Shown: positions 16,455 through 26,884, numbered from the stretch's first letter. The stretch is 64,000 nucleotides of DNA from Mesorhizobium sp. WSM4311 (GCF_002295115.1 NZ_NSFV01000013.1:62001-126000); one strand, 5' to 3'. The notes: generated from the letters alone by a model not told the origin. Numbers and translations: made by a program.

Positions 16455-18433
16455 ACCCCATCTTGGCTTCCACCAAACCCGCCATCGGCGGCATTTCGAG
16501 TTTTGAAGATCTGGAGGCTTTTCCGGACCGAACCGCACCAGTTGCAACCATGTTCAGCGGCGGTCTCGACAGCACCTATCTTCTCTACAAGCTGCAAAGC
16601 CTTGGCTTTGCGAACATTGAAGCTGTCGCAGCGGATGTCGGAACGCGCATCGATCAGCCTTTGTTGGAACGGACGGCAGCCATGTTCGGCGCGCGCTTTG
16701 TCTGCCTCGAAGGGCGGGATGCCTTTGTCGAACAAGGCGTGAAATCAGCCATTCGAGCCCACGCCAAGTACCTTGGCATCTATCCGTTGAGCAGTTCGTT
16801 GAGCCGTCCCATAATCGCATCTTTGGTTGTTAATCATGCTAGGTCAATCAACTCACGGCTGGTTCTTCATACAGCAAACCTTTCTCAAAACAGTCTTCCG
16901 CGCCTTAACAATAGCATTAAGCGCTCAGGATTTTCCGGCAACTTCGGCAGTCCGTATGAATGCTCTGTGATATCCCGACAACAGAAGACCTCCGACCTGT
17001 CCAAGTGTGGAGCGACTTTTGTGGCGGACCGCACGTGGAGCGCGGACGAAAACCTCTGGTGTCGGGAATTCGAGTCGGGGCCTTTGGAAGATCCCGAGAA
17101 CTTTTCCATCCCCGAGGAGGCATTTGCTTGGACGCGCCACATTCCCGCAGAGCAGCCGGTAGAGATCAAACTCGGGTTTGCAGACGGAAGTCTCGTGTCA
17201 ATTGATGACCGTGATGTTGCATTGGTCGACGCAATCCCGTTCCTGAATAACACGGTCGGCAAATTCGGGCACGGCCGCTTTGTCGGGCTTGAACACATCA
17301 CAACCGGCCAAAAGGTTCTCGAAGTCCGCGAGGCCCCTGCCGCGGCCATTATCTTCGACGCGCTGCGTCACCTCGAAACCGCTTCTCTTGACGTGGCATC
17401 AATCGTTTTGAAGCAAGGGCTTGAGCAAGCCTGGTCCCAAGAGGCGGTTTCAGGTGCATGGGGCAGTACTATTCACCAGATGTGCGAACGGGCCATTGCA
17501 TCCGCCCTCGAGGGCGTTAGCGGGAGCGTCAGCTACATAGTCGATCACACACGCTTTTTACCTCGGTCGATCCGAGCCAGGACGCCGAGATACATTAGGG
17601 ACCGCGACCTTTGGGAATACCAAGCCGCAACCCACATAGCGTTGTCCAAAGCGTTCCGTCCTCGCCAAGTCACCAAAAGGGAGACACCCGTGGAAAACAA
17701 CGCACCCCAGGCGCCGGCCAACCTCAGTCAACAATGCACTGACGGTCTGGTGACAAATGGATGGTGGTTTTCAAAAGGCGAGCGCGCCGAAGCCTGCTTT
17801 GGCATCGAAATTGATGCAGCCTGGAAGAACTTTGCTGACCATTGGAATCGACTTCTTCTCGATGAATACATGCGTGACGGCGGAACATATCGTTACCGGC
17901 GCTATAGCGCTTTTGAATATGACGCGACTGACGGAATCTTTAGGCTCCTACCCCACGCCCCCTACGAACAATCAAAAAGTGTCAATCATCTGAATGGCGG
18001 CTTCAAGCGCCACTTCGAGCCCCTTGAAAACTCCTTTATAGACCATCCCGTCTTAGAAAAGATTCTGACAGGTTTCTGCAGAATTCTATGTGAAGCCGCC
18101 CGACATGATCGTTGGAATATCAAGATCCATCCCTACCGGATTGTCGCGCGCGATGGTGTAAATGGCAAACCGGCACCCGAGGGCCTTCACCAGGACGGGG
18201 TGGACTTCATTGCTTGCTATATGATTGGGCGGGTCAACGTCACCGGCGGCATGAGCATGATCACCGACGCCTCAAAGGAGTTCCTCGGCGAGGTCGAAAT
18301 GAACTCCCCGAATGATTTTGTGATCTGCAACGACCGCGAAACCTTTCACGATGTATCGTCGATTGTGGCCGAAAACCTGAAAATGCCGTACGCTTATCGC
18401 GACGTCCTTGTGATCGCCTTCGAGAAATTATAA
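16451..18433 (+). CDS. Argininosuccinate-synthase-like ligase fused to a 2OG-Fe(II) dioxygenase
   Basis: A 660-residue two-domain enzyme. Residues ~30-400 resemble argininosuccinate synthase: the ATP-pyrophosphatase loop '[14 protein letters not shown]' (S36-S41), '[19 protein letters not shown]' and '[11 protein letters not shown]' as in ArgG. Residues ~435-660 resemble the isoleucine-dioxygenase (2OG-Fe_Oxy_2) family: '[11 protein letters not shown]', '[13 protein letters not shown]', and an iron triad H580-x-D582 ('GLHQDG') with H633 ('ETFHDVS'). The expected chemistry is joining of a citrulline-like ureido group to an amino acid, plus hydroxylation of an amino-acid part. It is coupled to an exporter under a NifA/sigma-54-type promoter. 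No argininosuccinate lyase is nearby. Product unknown. Confidence 0.85.
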   Translation: MNPILASTKPAIGGISSFEDLEAFPDRTAPVATMFSGGLDSTYLLYKLQSLGFANIEAVAADVGTRIDQPLLERTAAMFGARFVCLEGRDAFVEQGVKSAIRAHAKYLGIYPLSSSLSRPIIASLVVNHARSINSRLVLHTANLSQNSLPRLNNSIKRSGFSGNFGSPYECSVISRQQKTSDLSKCGATFVADRTWSADENLWCREFESGPLEDPENFSIPEEAFAWTRHIPAEQPVEIKLGFADGSLVSIDDRDVALVDAIPFLNNTVGKFGHGRFVGLEHITTGQKVLEVREAPAAAIIFDALRHLETASLDVASIVLKQGLEQAWSQEAVSGAWGSTIHQMCERAIASALEGVSGSVSYIVDHTRFLPRSIRARTPRYIRDRDLWEYQAATHIALSKAFRPRQVTKRETPVENNAPQAPANLSQQCTDGLVTNGWWFSKGERAEACFGIEIDAAWKNFADHWNRLLLDEYMRDGGTYRYRRYSAFEYDATDGIFRLLPHAPYEQSKSVNHLNGGFKRHFEPLENSFIDHPVLEKILTGFCRILCEAARHDRWNIKIHPYRIVARDGVNGKPAPEGLHQDGVDFIACYMIGRVNVTGGMSMITDASKEFLGEVEMNSPNDFVICNDRETFHDVSSIVAENLKMPYAYRDVLVIAFEKL

Positions 18434-18639
18434 CGCCCAGCGCGCCGAGAGCATTTTCAACAAGGTTCAATACTGCTTGGTATCCTCTCGGGTGTTCCTG
18501 GTGCGGGAACAATGCAGGATTAATTTCTTGCATCTAAACACCTAGATAGCAGTTTCGCCTCTCTGGTATGATGGTTTTTGGCCTCGCGGATCTCGCGTAA
18601 TACGAATGACCGTGGACACCCCCGATCTTCGCAAGAAAG

Positions 18640-19276
18640 TGAGAAATTATCCTCATGCTGTCCGACGAGGTGGTCTGCGGCTTCGGAGGCACCGGGAACT
18701 GGTTTGGTAGCCAGACATTTGGGATGGAACCGGACATGCTCTCGATCGCCGGGGGGCTTTCATCCGGTCACCTGCCCATTGGCGGCGTCATTATCTCGAC
18801 AAGATTTATCAATGCGCCGCTGACGAGGCCCACAAGGTCGGCGTGTTCGGTCACGGTTTCACCTACTCCGGTCATCCGGTGATAGCGGCCGTCGCCGCCG
18901 AGGCGATCAGGATCTACAGCGAGATCGATTTCGTGACCCAGGCGCGTCGTCTCGGCGATCACTTGCATGGAGCCCTCGCGGACGCGCTCGGCGACCATCC
19001 GCTTGTCGGTGAAGCCCGCGGCCGCGGCTTCATCGCGGGGGTTCAGATCGTCGAGGATCGTGCGCCCGTCGCGTCTTCGCGCCCGAGCTGAGGATCGGCG
19101 ATGTCGAGCGGCGGTGCCGCGAGCACGGCGTCATGATCCGCAATATGGGAGAAGTGCTTGGAATCTGTCCGCCCTATATAATCACCGAAAGCGAGATCGA
19201 CCCCTTGGTTGACGGCATTCGTTCTGCACTCGACGGCGCCGCTGCTGCGAATTCCCGGGTCGGTCGGGTGGCATGA
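18640..19276 (+). pseudogene. Class III aminotransferase (gabT-like) remnant
   Basis: C-terminal half only, in three frames: 'MLSDEVVCGFGGTGNWFGSQ' with 'MLSIAGGLSSGHLPIGGVII' (from 18640), then 'FGHGFTYSGHPVIAAVAAEA' (frameshift near 18838), then 'REHGVMIRNMGEVLGICPPY' (frameshift near 19085). These are the usual class III blocks, including the AGGL position where the PLP lysine (AKGL) is lost. It is followed by a gabD-like remnant. The 206 bases before it (18434-18639) hold nothing recognised. Confidence 0.8.
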
Positions 19277-19384
19277 GTTCCAGCATTAAGACCGACTGCT
19301 TCACTTCAGTGGATATTATCGAGCAAACGCTCACCCGAGGGGTGCACTTCATCCGTGTCCGGTACAAAACGTCACCCATGTCTC

Positions 19385-19634
19385 AGGTCGGGCACGCCGC
19401 TCGCCAACGACACCGAGTTCGGCCTCGCGGCCTACTTCTACACCGGCGATCTCGGTCGCGCCTTCCGCGTGATGGAAGGACTGAAGTACCGGCGTCAATG
19501 AAGGCCTGATCACCACGCCGGAGGTGCCGTTCCGCGGCGTCAAGGAATCGGGCCTCGGCAAGGAAGGCGGCCTCCAGGGCATCGTGGATTATCTCGACAC
19601 CAAACATGTCTGCATCGGCGGTCTCGGCGTCTAG
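19385..19634 (+). pseudogene. Succinate-semialdehyde dehydrogenase (gabD-like) C-terminal remnant
   Basis: Reads 'GTPLANDTEFGLAAYFYTGD', then after a frameshift near 19492 '[20 protein letters not shown]' and '[19 protein letters not shown]'. This is the C-terminal end of a GabD-type ALDH. With the preceding aminotransferase relic it suggests a lost gabT-gabD pair. Confidence 0.8.
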
Positions 19635-19702
19635 TGGTTCCCGCCTGACATAGGAGTCCAATCAGAGATTCCCTTTCTGGCCTGCGCGTGCGAGTCTGGC
19701 GC

Positions 19703-20375
19703 ATGCGCACAGGAAGATCGTTCACCGTTTCGTCGGCCGATCGCGTCCGTCTGACGGCGCTGATCAGGGATCGCAACGCCCCGCAAAAGCATGTCTGGCG
19801 CGCCGAGATAGTGCTTTTGCCCGCCGACGGCGTCGGCACCGGCGAGGTCATGCGCCGCATCGGCAAGTCGAAGACCGACGTCTGGCGCTGGCAGGAGCGC
19901 TTTGCCGCGGAAGGCTGTGACGGGCTGCTGCGCGACAAGACGCGACAGTGGCGCATTCCGCCGCTCGGTCCCGATGTCGGCGAGCGCGTCGTGGCACTGA
20001 CGCTTGCCGATCCGCCGGGCGAGAGGACCCACTGGACCGCCGACATGATGGCGCAAGCCGCCGCAATCAGCGCCAGCGCCGTCAGGCGCATCTGGAAGGC
20101 GCATGGTCTCGCACCCCACCGCTGGCGCCAGGTTCAAGCTCTCCAATGATCCGAAGTTCGTCGACAAGTTGCGCGCCGTCGTCGGCCTCTATCTCGATGC
20201 GCCGGCCCATGCCATCGTTCTGTCGGTCGATGAAAAGAGCCAGATCCGGCGCTCGACCGCACCCACCCGGCCTGCCGATGAAGAAGGGGCGGCTCGGTAC
20301 GATGAGGCACGACTACAAGCGCAACGGCACCACCACCCTGTTCGCCGCCCTCAACGTCCACTATTGTCCCGTTGA
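19703..20375 (+). pseudogene. IS630-family transposase, frameshifted and truncated
   Basis: N-terminal helix-turn-helix part ('RIGKSKTDVWRWQERFAAEG', 'GLLRDKTR') is in one frame to about 20120, followed by '[20 protein letters not shown]' and the catalytic '[11 protein letters not shown]' in another, then '[20 protein letters not shown]' in a third. The match stops at '[10 protein letters not shown]' near 20361, before the second and third catalytic acids. At least two frameshifts plus truncation make it inactive. Confidence 0.85.
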
Positions 20376-20459
20376 CGAGAATATCATCTTAGTTGCTTGT
20401 AAAAATTTGTTCTCCACTTCCGTCTCCATCGTATCTCAGTCAACGCGATGGAGCAGGAA

Positions 20460-21119
20460 ATGACTACAAACATTGTGAAACTGGAAGAAGGCAGGGCAAT
20501 CGGCTCTAATCGTGACGTGCCGCTGTCAGATCATGAGGCGGAAGCCCTAGGGCATCTTGCGGTGGCGCTGAGTGGCATTTCGACGACCATTCGGTCCGCC
20601 GCCTACAAACACGCGCTAAACTCTAGTCACGCGATGAAGCCCCTAAAGGAGACGGAGGACGCGCTTACCGACTACGACGCCTTGGCGAGGGCGGCGGGCC
20701 GAAAGCAGCCGAAAGCGGCGGAGGAGGACGACAGGAAGGGGGACGCCCTAGCGAGAGAGGCCGCCGCACAGGTCAGCAGGGTCGATCAGACCCGATCTTC
20801 CCGCTGGAGCAGACCGCGAAGGGTACCGGTGGCATCAACGGACTACGTTCGGCAGGTGGTCATGGCAGATAGTCAGCTTGGAGCAGTGTCGGCACTGGTA
20901 AACGCGCGGCGAGTGGCTCCAGAACGCTTCCATGCTTCTGTTCCCAGTGTAGATAATAATCCGGATGCTCCGCTTCTGACCTCTTTTTCGGACTATCTGA
21001 GCAGGGTGTGCGGACTGGAGTCAAAGTCCCGCGAAGGCGTTCTCCTGGGCAGCCGCCGCTTTCTGGATTGGTTCCATCACCACCATTCCCGGCCAAGCCC
21101 TCGGCGCGTTGACGGCTGA
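20460..21119 (+). CDS. Hypothetical protein, probably a chimera ending in integrase sequence
   Basis: A 219-residue open frame. The first ~135 residues match no family I recognise and are rich in charged residues. From about residue 140 ('[20 protein letters not shown]') the sequence resembles the N-terminus of a tyrosine recombinase. The join suggests an accidental fusion rather than a real gene; the N-terminal part could be an independent small protein. Confidence 0.4.
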   Translation: MTTNIVKLEEGRAIGSNRDVPLSDHEAEALGHLAVALSGISTTIRSAAYKHALNSSHAMKPLKETEDALTDYDALARAAGRKQPKAAEEDDRKGDALAREAAAQVSRVDQTRSSRWSRPRRVPVASTDYVRQVVMADSQLGAVSALVNARRVAPERFHASVPSVDNNPDAPLLTSFSDYLSRVCGLESKSREGVLLGSRRFLDWFHHHHSRPSPRRVDG

Positions 21120-21285
21120 GCATGTCCTTGCCGCTGTCGAACATCGGCTGTCACTATCGGCGACCTCCGGTACCCGCACCGGCAGCAACTTCTCACATCG
21201 TATTGGGCTGGCCACCACGACCAGAATCTCGCGCGCGTCGTCCCCAGGACGCCCCACTGGCGTTTGGCTCATCTAACCCTCGAAC
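20870..21285 (+). pseudogene. Tyrosine recombinase N-terminal remnant
   Basis: '[20 protein letters not shown]' and '[13 protein letters not shown]', then in a new frame '[20 protein letters not shown]', then in a third 'WAGHHDQNLARVVPRTPHWR'. This is the core-binding domain of a recombinase common in rhizobial mobile regions; the catalytic domain is missing. Confidence 0.7.
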
Positions 21286-21464
21286 TCGGCTACGGCCCGT
21301 CGACGGTCTTCTTCACATGGGTCGGATTCGACGAAATGGACGAGGTCACAGGCGACGGCCATGCTGAACTGCTCGACGACGGCTCCATCGACATCACCTT
21401 CTATCACAACGGCGACGAGGCAATCCTCAAGGCCAAACGGGACACTTCTTCAACGGCCTGCTAG
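21264..21464 (+). CDS. Small hypothetical protein or gene fragment
   Basis: A 66-residue frame with 'LELGYGPSTVFFTWVGFDEM' and 'GHAELLDDGSIDITFYHNGD'. It reads like a real, compact protein with an acidic middle, and I believe similar small proteins occur in rhizobia, but I cannot name a family. The N-terminus is merged with the recombinase relic, so the true start may be lost. 21465-21699 shows nothing further. Confidence 0.4.
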   Translation: MAHLTLELGYGPSTVFFTWVGFDEMDEVTGDGHAELLDDGSIDITFYHNGDEAILKAKRDTSSTAC

Positions 21465-21703
21465 GAGATCCGTGTTCGCCTTGCGCTGACAAAGAAGCTC
21501 ACACATGACGTCCGGGAGACGATGCTGGCAAATGGTCTGGCTGAAGCATTCCACCCACAATACCAAAGCCCGTCCCGATCCAAAGCGCTTCTAAGCACTC
21601 CACCTCAGGCGCAAGGCCGGTTGGCCAGTGCATCTTCTTGGTCCGCCGGAAGAGAACCCCGCCCGACAATAGCTTCATGAGGTCTTGCGCTGCAGTGTCG
21701 ACC

Positions 21704-21738
21704 GTAAAAAAGGGCGCGCGAGGCGCCCTTCATTTAAA
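21704..21738 (-). terminator. Rho-independent terminator of the OmpW operon
   Basis: On the minus strand AAGGGCGCC-TCGC-GCGCCCTTTTTT forms an 8-9 bp GC-rich stem with a T-run. It lies about 35-40 bp after the ompW-like stop. Confidence 0.85.
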
Positions 21739-21771
21739 CCGGCAGTCGGGAAGCAGACTTCACTCTGATAT

Positions 21772-22470
21772 TCAAAAGCGGTAGGTGACACCTGCGCCTA
21801 TCAGCCAGGGATCGAGCTCCGCCTTCCCCGTCAGCTTCGCGCCGGTCACCGTGACGTCGAAGTCCGGCTTCAGGAAAAGCTTCTTCACGTCGAAGTTGAG
21901 GCCCCAGTGCTGGTCCACCATGTAGTCGAATCCGACCTGCAGCGCCGTGCCGAACGTGTTCTTCACCTTGAGAGCATCAGCGCTGCCAGTGTCCTGGTTG
22001 TAGAAGATCGTGTAGTTCACGCCGGCGCCGACATAAGGCTTGAACGCGCCGAGATCGGTAAAATGGTACTGCAACGTGAGTGTCGGCGGCAGCAGCCAAA
22101 CTTTGCCGATGTTGCCCAACCCTCCGATCGTCCCTTGGCCCGCGATGTTGGCATAAGTGGTACCGAGTATGAGTTCGGCGGCGATGTTGTCGGTGAAGAA
22201 ATACGAGATATCGAGTTCCGGCGTCACCGTGTCCGAATACGAAAGACCGGAGCCGGGAAGCGTATCAACGTAGCCCAGATCTTTCGTAACGACGCCCAAC
22301 GCCCGCAGGCGGACCTGCCAAGGGATTGGCGCTTCGGTGACCGAGGCTCCCGTCTCCGCCAGGACGGTCTCTGCTTGCGCAGGCTCCGCGGCGACGGCCT
22401 GCTGTCCCACCATGATCAGGGCCACCGCCGCTGCTGTTGCCCGCGCTACGCCCATTCGCGTTCTCGCCAT
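21772..22470 (-). CDS. OmpW-family outer membrane protein
   Basis: 232 residues. The N-terminus is a signal peptide ('ATAAAVALIMVGQQAVAAEP'). The rest is an eight-strand OmpW-type barrel: 'WQVRLRALGVV', 'PELDISYFFTDNIAAELILG', 'LPPTLTLQYHF', 'KPYVGAGVNYTIFY', 'GTALQVGFDYMVDQHWGLNF', 'DPWLIGAGVTYRF' with the terminal phenylalanine. ATG at 22470 has AGGAG upstream. It follows the prolyl oligopeptidase gene by 38 bp on the same strand and shares its sigma-54 promoter by inference. OmpW proteins let small hydrophobic molecules cross the outer membrane. Confidence 0.9.
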   Translation of the reverse strand: MARTRMGVARATAAAVALIMVGQQAVAAEPAQAETVLAETGASVTEAPIPWQVRLRALGVVTKDLGYVDTLPGSGLSYSDTVTPELDISYFFTDNIAAELILGTTYANIAGQGTIGGLGNIGKVWLLPPTLTLQYHFTDLGAFKPYVGAGVNYTIFYNQDTGSADALKVKNTFGTALQVGFDYMVDQHWGLNFDVKKLFLKPDFDVTVTGAKLTGKAELDPWLIGAGVTYRF

Positions 22471-22508
22471 GAGATTCACTCCTTGATGTTCAGAAAGGAT
22501 GCACTGCA

Positions 22509-24671
22509 CTATTTCGTCTCCTGCTCGAATGAATTGTTGATGGACCTCAAATGCCCCTCTTGCGTTGCAACGCGTTCCGCCGTCTCCGGAGGGTGATCGT
22601 TGAAGCCGATTGCGCTGCGGAGAAAATTGGTGCCTAGACTGATGAATGCGGCTTGCTCCCGATTGTCCTCGCCGCAGCCGTGCCCGCCTGCGCTGGCCTC
22701 GTAGAAGTAAGCGGGATAGCCAAGAGCCTGCAGTTTTGCGGCCATCTTGCGCGCATGGCCCGGATGGACGCGGTCGTCGCGTTTCGTGGTGGCGATCAGG
22801 ATAGGCGGATAGGGCTGTCCCGGCGCTGCGGCGTGATAGGCGGAGATTTCCTTCAGGAAAGCCCAATCGTGAACCTTGTCCGGATCGCCATATTCGTCGA
22901 TCCAGCTCGCGCCCGCCAAGAGCTTGGTGTAGCGACGCATGTCGATAAGCGGTGCTGTGCAGAACAGAGCCCCGAAATGCTCAGGATAGCGGGTCAGCAT
23001 GTTTGCGATCAGCAGGCCGCCATTTGAGCCACCCTCGGCGGCAATCCGCCTCGGCAGGGTGATGCCCCTTCGCACGAGGTCGGAGGCAACGGCGGCGAAA
23101 TCGTCGTGGGCGAGACGCTTGCCCTCCCTGCGCCCGGCTTCGTGCCAGCGGGTGCCGAACTCGCCGCCGCCGCGGATGTTCGCCTCGACACACGTGCCAC
23201 CGCGCTCGAGCCACAGCTTGCCCAGCGGGGAGTTGTAGTAGGGCAGGAATGATACGCCGAACCCGCCATAAGCGGAAAGGTGAATCGGAGCATCTCCGTT
23301 CCCGTTCGCCGGACCAACCTGCGTATAGGGGATCAGCTCATGATCGATAGAGACTGCCTCGTGGCGCGTGACCACCAGTCCGGATGCATCGAAATTCTCC
23401 GGGCTGCGCTTCAGGATTGCTGAAGCGCTGAGAGACGGCGCGGCATTCAGATCGAACAGCAAGAGCTGCGGCGGCGTGATCGGATCCTGAGCACAGATCA
23501 GGACCTCTCCATTGGTCTCGTGAACTGCCGCATCGAATGACCAGACGTCGACAGTACCTTCGGCGGGCAGGGTGTTCAGGACTCGGCGCGTCCATTCCTG
23601 GTGGCCGGGAGTGAACATCTCGAAACGCGGTGCGAGATTGACGAGGTAAGAGATAATGAGCTTCCCGTCATTCCAGAAGAATGACTGCATGGAGCGCCTT
23701 TCCCCTGGTTGAAACAGGGTCTCAAAACGGCGTCCGCCGGCGAGGAAAGTGGAAAGCGAGATGACGATCAGCGCGTCGGCGGGATGGGTGGTGCCTCCCA
23801 CCGTCCAGGGCTTGCGCGGCCTTACCGCCAGCCAGTCGCCGAAGACCCGCCACGACGCGTCGCGAGGAAGATCGATCTGCCTCCTCGGCCCGCTCCTATC
23901 GCCGATCCAGCTGATCTTCTCGAAGAAGGCCGGCTGCTCGATGAACCAAAGGCGCTCGCTGCGGCCGGTGCGGTCCGAATGACCAGACACTTGGAAGCTT
24001 TCGAACCCGGCCTCGAAGATTGCCGGCGTGGTGAGGGGATCCGCGTCACGCTTCCACAGTCGAACTGTGCGCGCATAGCCGGAGCGGGTGGCCATGCCAT
24101 TACCAAGCGCACTGGAAAGCAGAAGCGTGTCAGGGTCCAGCCAATTAACGTAGCCTTTGGCCTCGGGGAGGTTGAAGCCGTCGGCGACAAAGCTCAGAGA
24201 AATCAGGTCGAATTCGCGATGCACGACCGCGTCGCTGCCGCCGCGCGACAGGCGCAGAACGGCTCTTTCCCGTCTCTCCGGCTCGATGGACGCGCCGTCC
24301 CAGATCCAGTCCTCTCCGTCGCTAGCCGCGAGAGCATCCAGATCGAGCAGTAGCTCCCATTGGGGATCCGCCTTCATGTAGGCGGCAAGGGTGGTCCGGC
24401 GCCACAGTCCGCGTGGATTACCGTCATCTCGCCAGTAATTGTAGAGGTACTGACTACGGCGCGCGATCAGGGGAAGATTGTCGCGATTGTCGAAAATGGC
24501 TGTCAGAGCCGCGCGGTCGCGCTCGAACTGCGTTCCACCGAAGTGCTTCAGAGTCCTTGCCGATTGGCCGGCGGCCCAGGCAAGTGCCCGCTCGCCCTCT
24601 ACATCTTCAAGCCAGACATAGGGATCGTCGTCGGGAGCATCAAGCGTTGGACGGACATCAAATGCGTTCAT
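22509..24671 (-). CDS. Prolyl oligopeptidase family serine peptidase
   Basis: 720 residues with an N-terminal beta-propeller ('DDPYVWLEDVEGERALAWA' start block) and a C-terminal alpha/beta-hydrolase domain. Catalytic residues are Ser in 'GGSNGG', Asp in 'TTKRDDRVHPGHARK' and His in 'SAGGHGCGE'. Such enzymes cut short peptides after proline and usually lack a signal peptide, as here. A near-ideal sigma-54 promoter and NifA site lie upstream, and an OmpW gene follows in the same operon. A fragment of this gene's 5' end plus its promoter is duplicated at 31860-32316. Confidence 0.92.
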   Translation of the reverse strand: MNAFDVRPTLDAPDDDPYVWLEDVEGERALAWAAGQSARTLKHFGGTQFERDRAALTAIFDNRDNLPLIARRSQYLYNYWRDDGNPRGLWRRTTLAAYMKADPQWELLLDLDALAASDGEDWIWDGASIEPERRERAVLRLSRGGSDAVVHREFDLISLSFVADGFNLPEAKGYVNWLDPDTLLLSSALGNGMATRSGYARTVRLWKRDADPLTTPAIFEAGFESFQVSGHSDRTGRSERLWFIEQPAFFEKISWIGDRSGPRRQIDLPRDASWRVFGDWLAVRPRKPWTVGGTTHPADALIVISLSTFLAGGRRFETLFQPGERRSMQSFFWNDGKLIISYLVNLAPRFEMFTPGHQEWTRRVLNTLPAEGTVDVWSFDAAVHETNGEVLICAQDPITPPQLLLFDLNAAPSLSASAILKRSPENFDASGLVVTRHEAVSIDHELIPYTQVGPANGNGDAPIHLSAYGGFGVSFLPYYNSPLGKLWLERGGTCVEANIRGGGEFGTRWHEAGRREGKRLAHDDFAAVASDLVRRGITLPRRIAAEGGSNGGLLIANMLTRYPEHFGALFCTAPLIDMRRYTKLLAGASWIDEYGDPDKVHDWAFLKEISAYHAAAPGQPYPPILIATTKRDDRVHPGHARKMAAKLQALGYPAYFYEASAGGHGCGEDNREQAAFISLGTNFLRSAIGFNDHPPETAERVATQEGHLRSINNSFEQETK

Positions 24672-24821
24672 GTCCGGACAGCCTTCAGAAAGAAGGGATA
24701 GAGGCTTCCGTCGGCTCGGGAACGCTCAGTGTCGGTAGCGGCGCCCACATGTTCGAAAAGCGTGATCATTGATGAGTTCTTCCAGTCGGTGCGGCATCGC
24801 AGTGCTTTTGCGCATAGGGCC

Positions 24822-24836
24822 GCAACCTTCGTGCCA
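24822..24836 (-). promoter_or_regulatory. Sigma-54 promoter of the prolyl oligopeptidase operon
   Basis: On the minus strand TGGCACGAAGGTTGC is a perfect match to TGGCACG-N4-TTGC. Transcription should start near 24811, giving a leader of about 140 nt. Confidence 0.82.
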
Positions 24837-24882
24837 ACTGGGAAAATCGTTTCGGAACAATGCGATCGCTCTGGAAGCGTTG

Positions 24883-24898
24883 TGTCACATGTCCGACA
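24883..24898 (-). promoter_or_regulatory. NifA upstream activator site (TGT-N10-ACA)
   Basis: TGTCACATGTCCGACA is a perfect TGT-N10-ACA palindromic frame. Its centre is about 80 bp upstream of the predicted start, the classic NifA spacing. Confidence 0.72.
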
Positions 24899-25239
24899 TC
24901 GTCGAGAATCCGACAACGAGTGCTCCTCCTAATCACCGGATCAACCTCCGGCGCCAGTCGTGGACACTGTGCAGAACTCGAGAAGTGAAGCTCATTGGAG
25001 TGAACCTGGTTGACGCCCAACATCTTCGCTCTGGAGCGCTTCACGCACACGGATTCATGGCAGACACCATGATGCGATCGATGCTGTTAGAGACCAAGCT
25101 GGCTGCGCCTGTGAGTTTCAGCCGCCAGCTGGAAGCAGCGGAGTTCTGAGGAGAAGGGTGGGGGGCCCAAGCCCTGCCGCAATCTTGGCCTGCACCGTCC
25201 CCTTGATTGTTGTGGGTCAACGTCTGCCTGCCCGCTGAA

Positions 25240-25400
25240 TTTGGCACGCCTTACACCTACGTCACGACCAAGACCTTCCTGTTGCACTTCGGCCTCGACA
25301 CACTGCGGGATTTGCCCGATTTCGAGGCGATTGAGGTTGCCGCGCTGCTCAGCAAGGAGAAGCTGCTGGCGGGCGATACTCCCATCGGGCTGGTGAGTGG
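25240..25400 (+). pseudogene. ScpB (condensin accessory protein) fragment
   Basis: 'YVTTKTFLLHFGLDTLRDLP' and 'LSKEKLLAGDTPIG' match the C-terminal winged helix of ScpB-type segregation proteins. N-terminal parts are missing. ScpB copies often travel beside recombinase genes on rhizobial mobile regions, and a recombinase relic follows. 25441-25869 shows nothing recognised. Confidence 0.7.
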
Positions 25401-25869
25401 TGGAGGAGGTGAGGAGCGACACTCCAAGGCCAGGACGGGCTAGCGCAGCAGATACATGGAAGTAATCGCTTGATATGAGCGGTTGAGAGTCGAATCAGGG
25501 AACTATGCGATCACTATCGATAAGAGGTGGCAATATCGATCGTGATTGTATCGGGCCACTCTACGGCGAAGGAGGCGGCAACTTGTGTCTCCGACCCGAA
25601 ACGATTACCTTGCGGCCATTATGAGCAAGCATTTGGCATCCGTCTTGACGACGTGAACGCGCCCTGCAGCGTACAGCTGGACGACGCGGCGCTGGCCGAT
25701 TGCTTTGCGGATCTCGATTTGGCCAAGCAGCATCCCGCTCATGTCAGCGCCTTTCTCGGCGAGGTCCCTCTCGCCCAGCAAGTCGAGTTCGCAACCGCGC
25801 ACCACATTCGCGGTCGACGAGATGAAGGCTTTTGCCGCCAAGTTCTCTGCCTGGTCCGGCGAAAGCTAT

Positions 25870-26751
25870 CCGCTCGCCGCATAATGGCTGGACATGATAG
25901 CCGACGCCCGTCCCGAATGGCGGCGGCTTTTTCGTATTATATCGACCTGATCGACAAGATGCGGCGGAACAGGGGTCCACGTGCGATGCGGCCAAAGCGG
26001 ATCCAGCTCTCGAGCGCGACTACGGGGTAGGTGTGGTCGCTGGAGCCGCGGCCGACCTCGACCTCGCGCCAGCCGGTCTTGCCGCGCAGGGTGACCAGCA
26101 GCCCTTGCCGTCAAAAATCTCGATCCAGCTGGCGCCATCGCTGTTGTCGTCGCGCATGACGTCGAGACCGACGATCTCGGAGCGCCGCAGGCCGCCGCCA
26201 CAGCCCAGGAGCAAAATAGCGCGGTCGCGCAGGCCCTGAGGTCGTGGCCGAGCGTGGCGATCATCGCCAGCAGATCGTCGCCAGGACCGCCTCTTTCTGC
26301 CGCGGTGGCTTTGCGTGCTTGCGGCGAATGCCGGCAAGAACCTTATAGATATGCCGCTCCGCGCGGTCCAACGGCCGGCCGCGCTGGGTAAAGTTCCAGG
26401 CGAGGCCGGAAAGCCGCCGCTCGATGGTCGCAAACTAAAGGGCAGGGGCGCCACGCTTCGGATCGCCGGCGGCGGTGCCCGAGGCACAGGCGCTGATATT
26501 GAGCCTGATCACCTTCGAGCCCGGAGGCAGGGGATCGAAGCCAGCGCGCCGGCACCAGGAGGAAAAATGCCGCCAATCCTTGGGGTAGGCGTCGCGCGTG
26601 TTCTCCGAGGTGGCGTTGTAGCCCCTCGCGGTCTCGACCAGTTCCTGGACATGCGCCGGGACTCTTTGAGCCGGGTCTCCATCTCCTTGTAGAGCTTGTC
26701 AAGCTCGCCATCGACTGGCTTCAGGTCGTCGATTGAACATTGCGTCATCAT
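25870..26751 (-). pseudogene. Tyrosine recombinase (integrase), multiply frameshifted
   Basis: Read from the right on the minus strand: 'MMTQCSIDDLKPVDGELDKL' start, 'DAYPKDWRHFSSWCRRAGFD' (core-binding), 'DLRGLRDRAILLLGCGGGLRRSEIVGLD' in pieces over two frames (catalytic Arg block; 'GLRDRAILLLGCGGGLRRSE'), 'ASWIEIFDGKG', 'VTLRGKTGWREVEVGRGSSD'. The C-terminal HxxR...Y part is not found. Several frame changes make it non-functional. Confidence 0.8.
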
Positions 26752-26884
26752 AGGCTTTGTGCCTTGTTGTAGCAGGCATCGTCCGTTCGCGCGGCGGACA
26801 CAGACATCACCGTCGCTGAGCCGAGAACGACGGTAAAAGAAAATGCACTCACTGACTTCATAACCAATCTCTTTTGCGGGTGAT

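Larger units (their letters stand above)
24508..24960. repeat. Duplicated promoter/5' segment, copy 1 (functional)
   Basis: About 450 bp covering the first ~55 codons of the prolyl oligopeptidase gene, its leader, sigma-54 promoter and NifA site. It matches 31860-32316 in the same orientation with roughly 5-6% differences. A further partial, inverted copy of the promoter is at 41345-41440. Confidence 0.9.
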
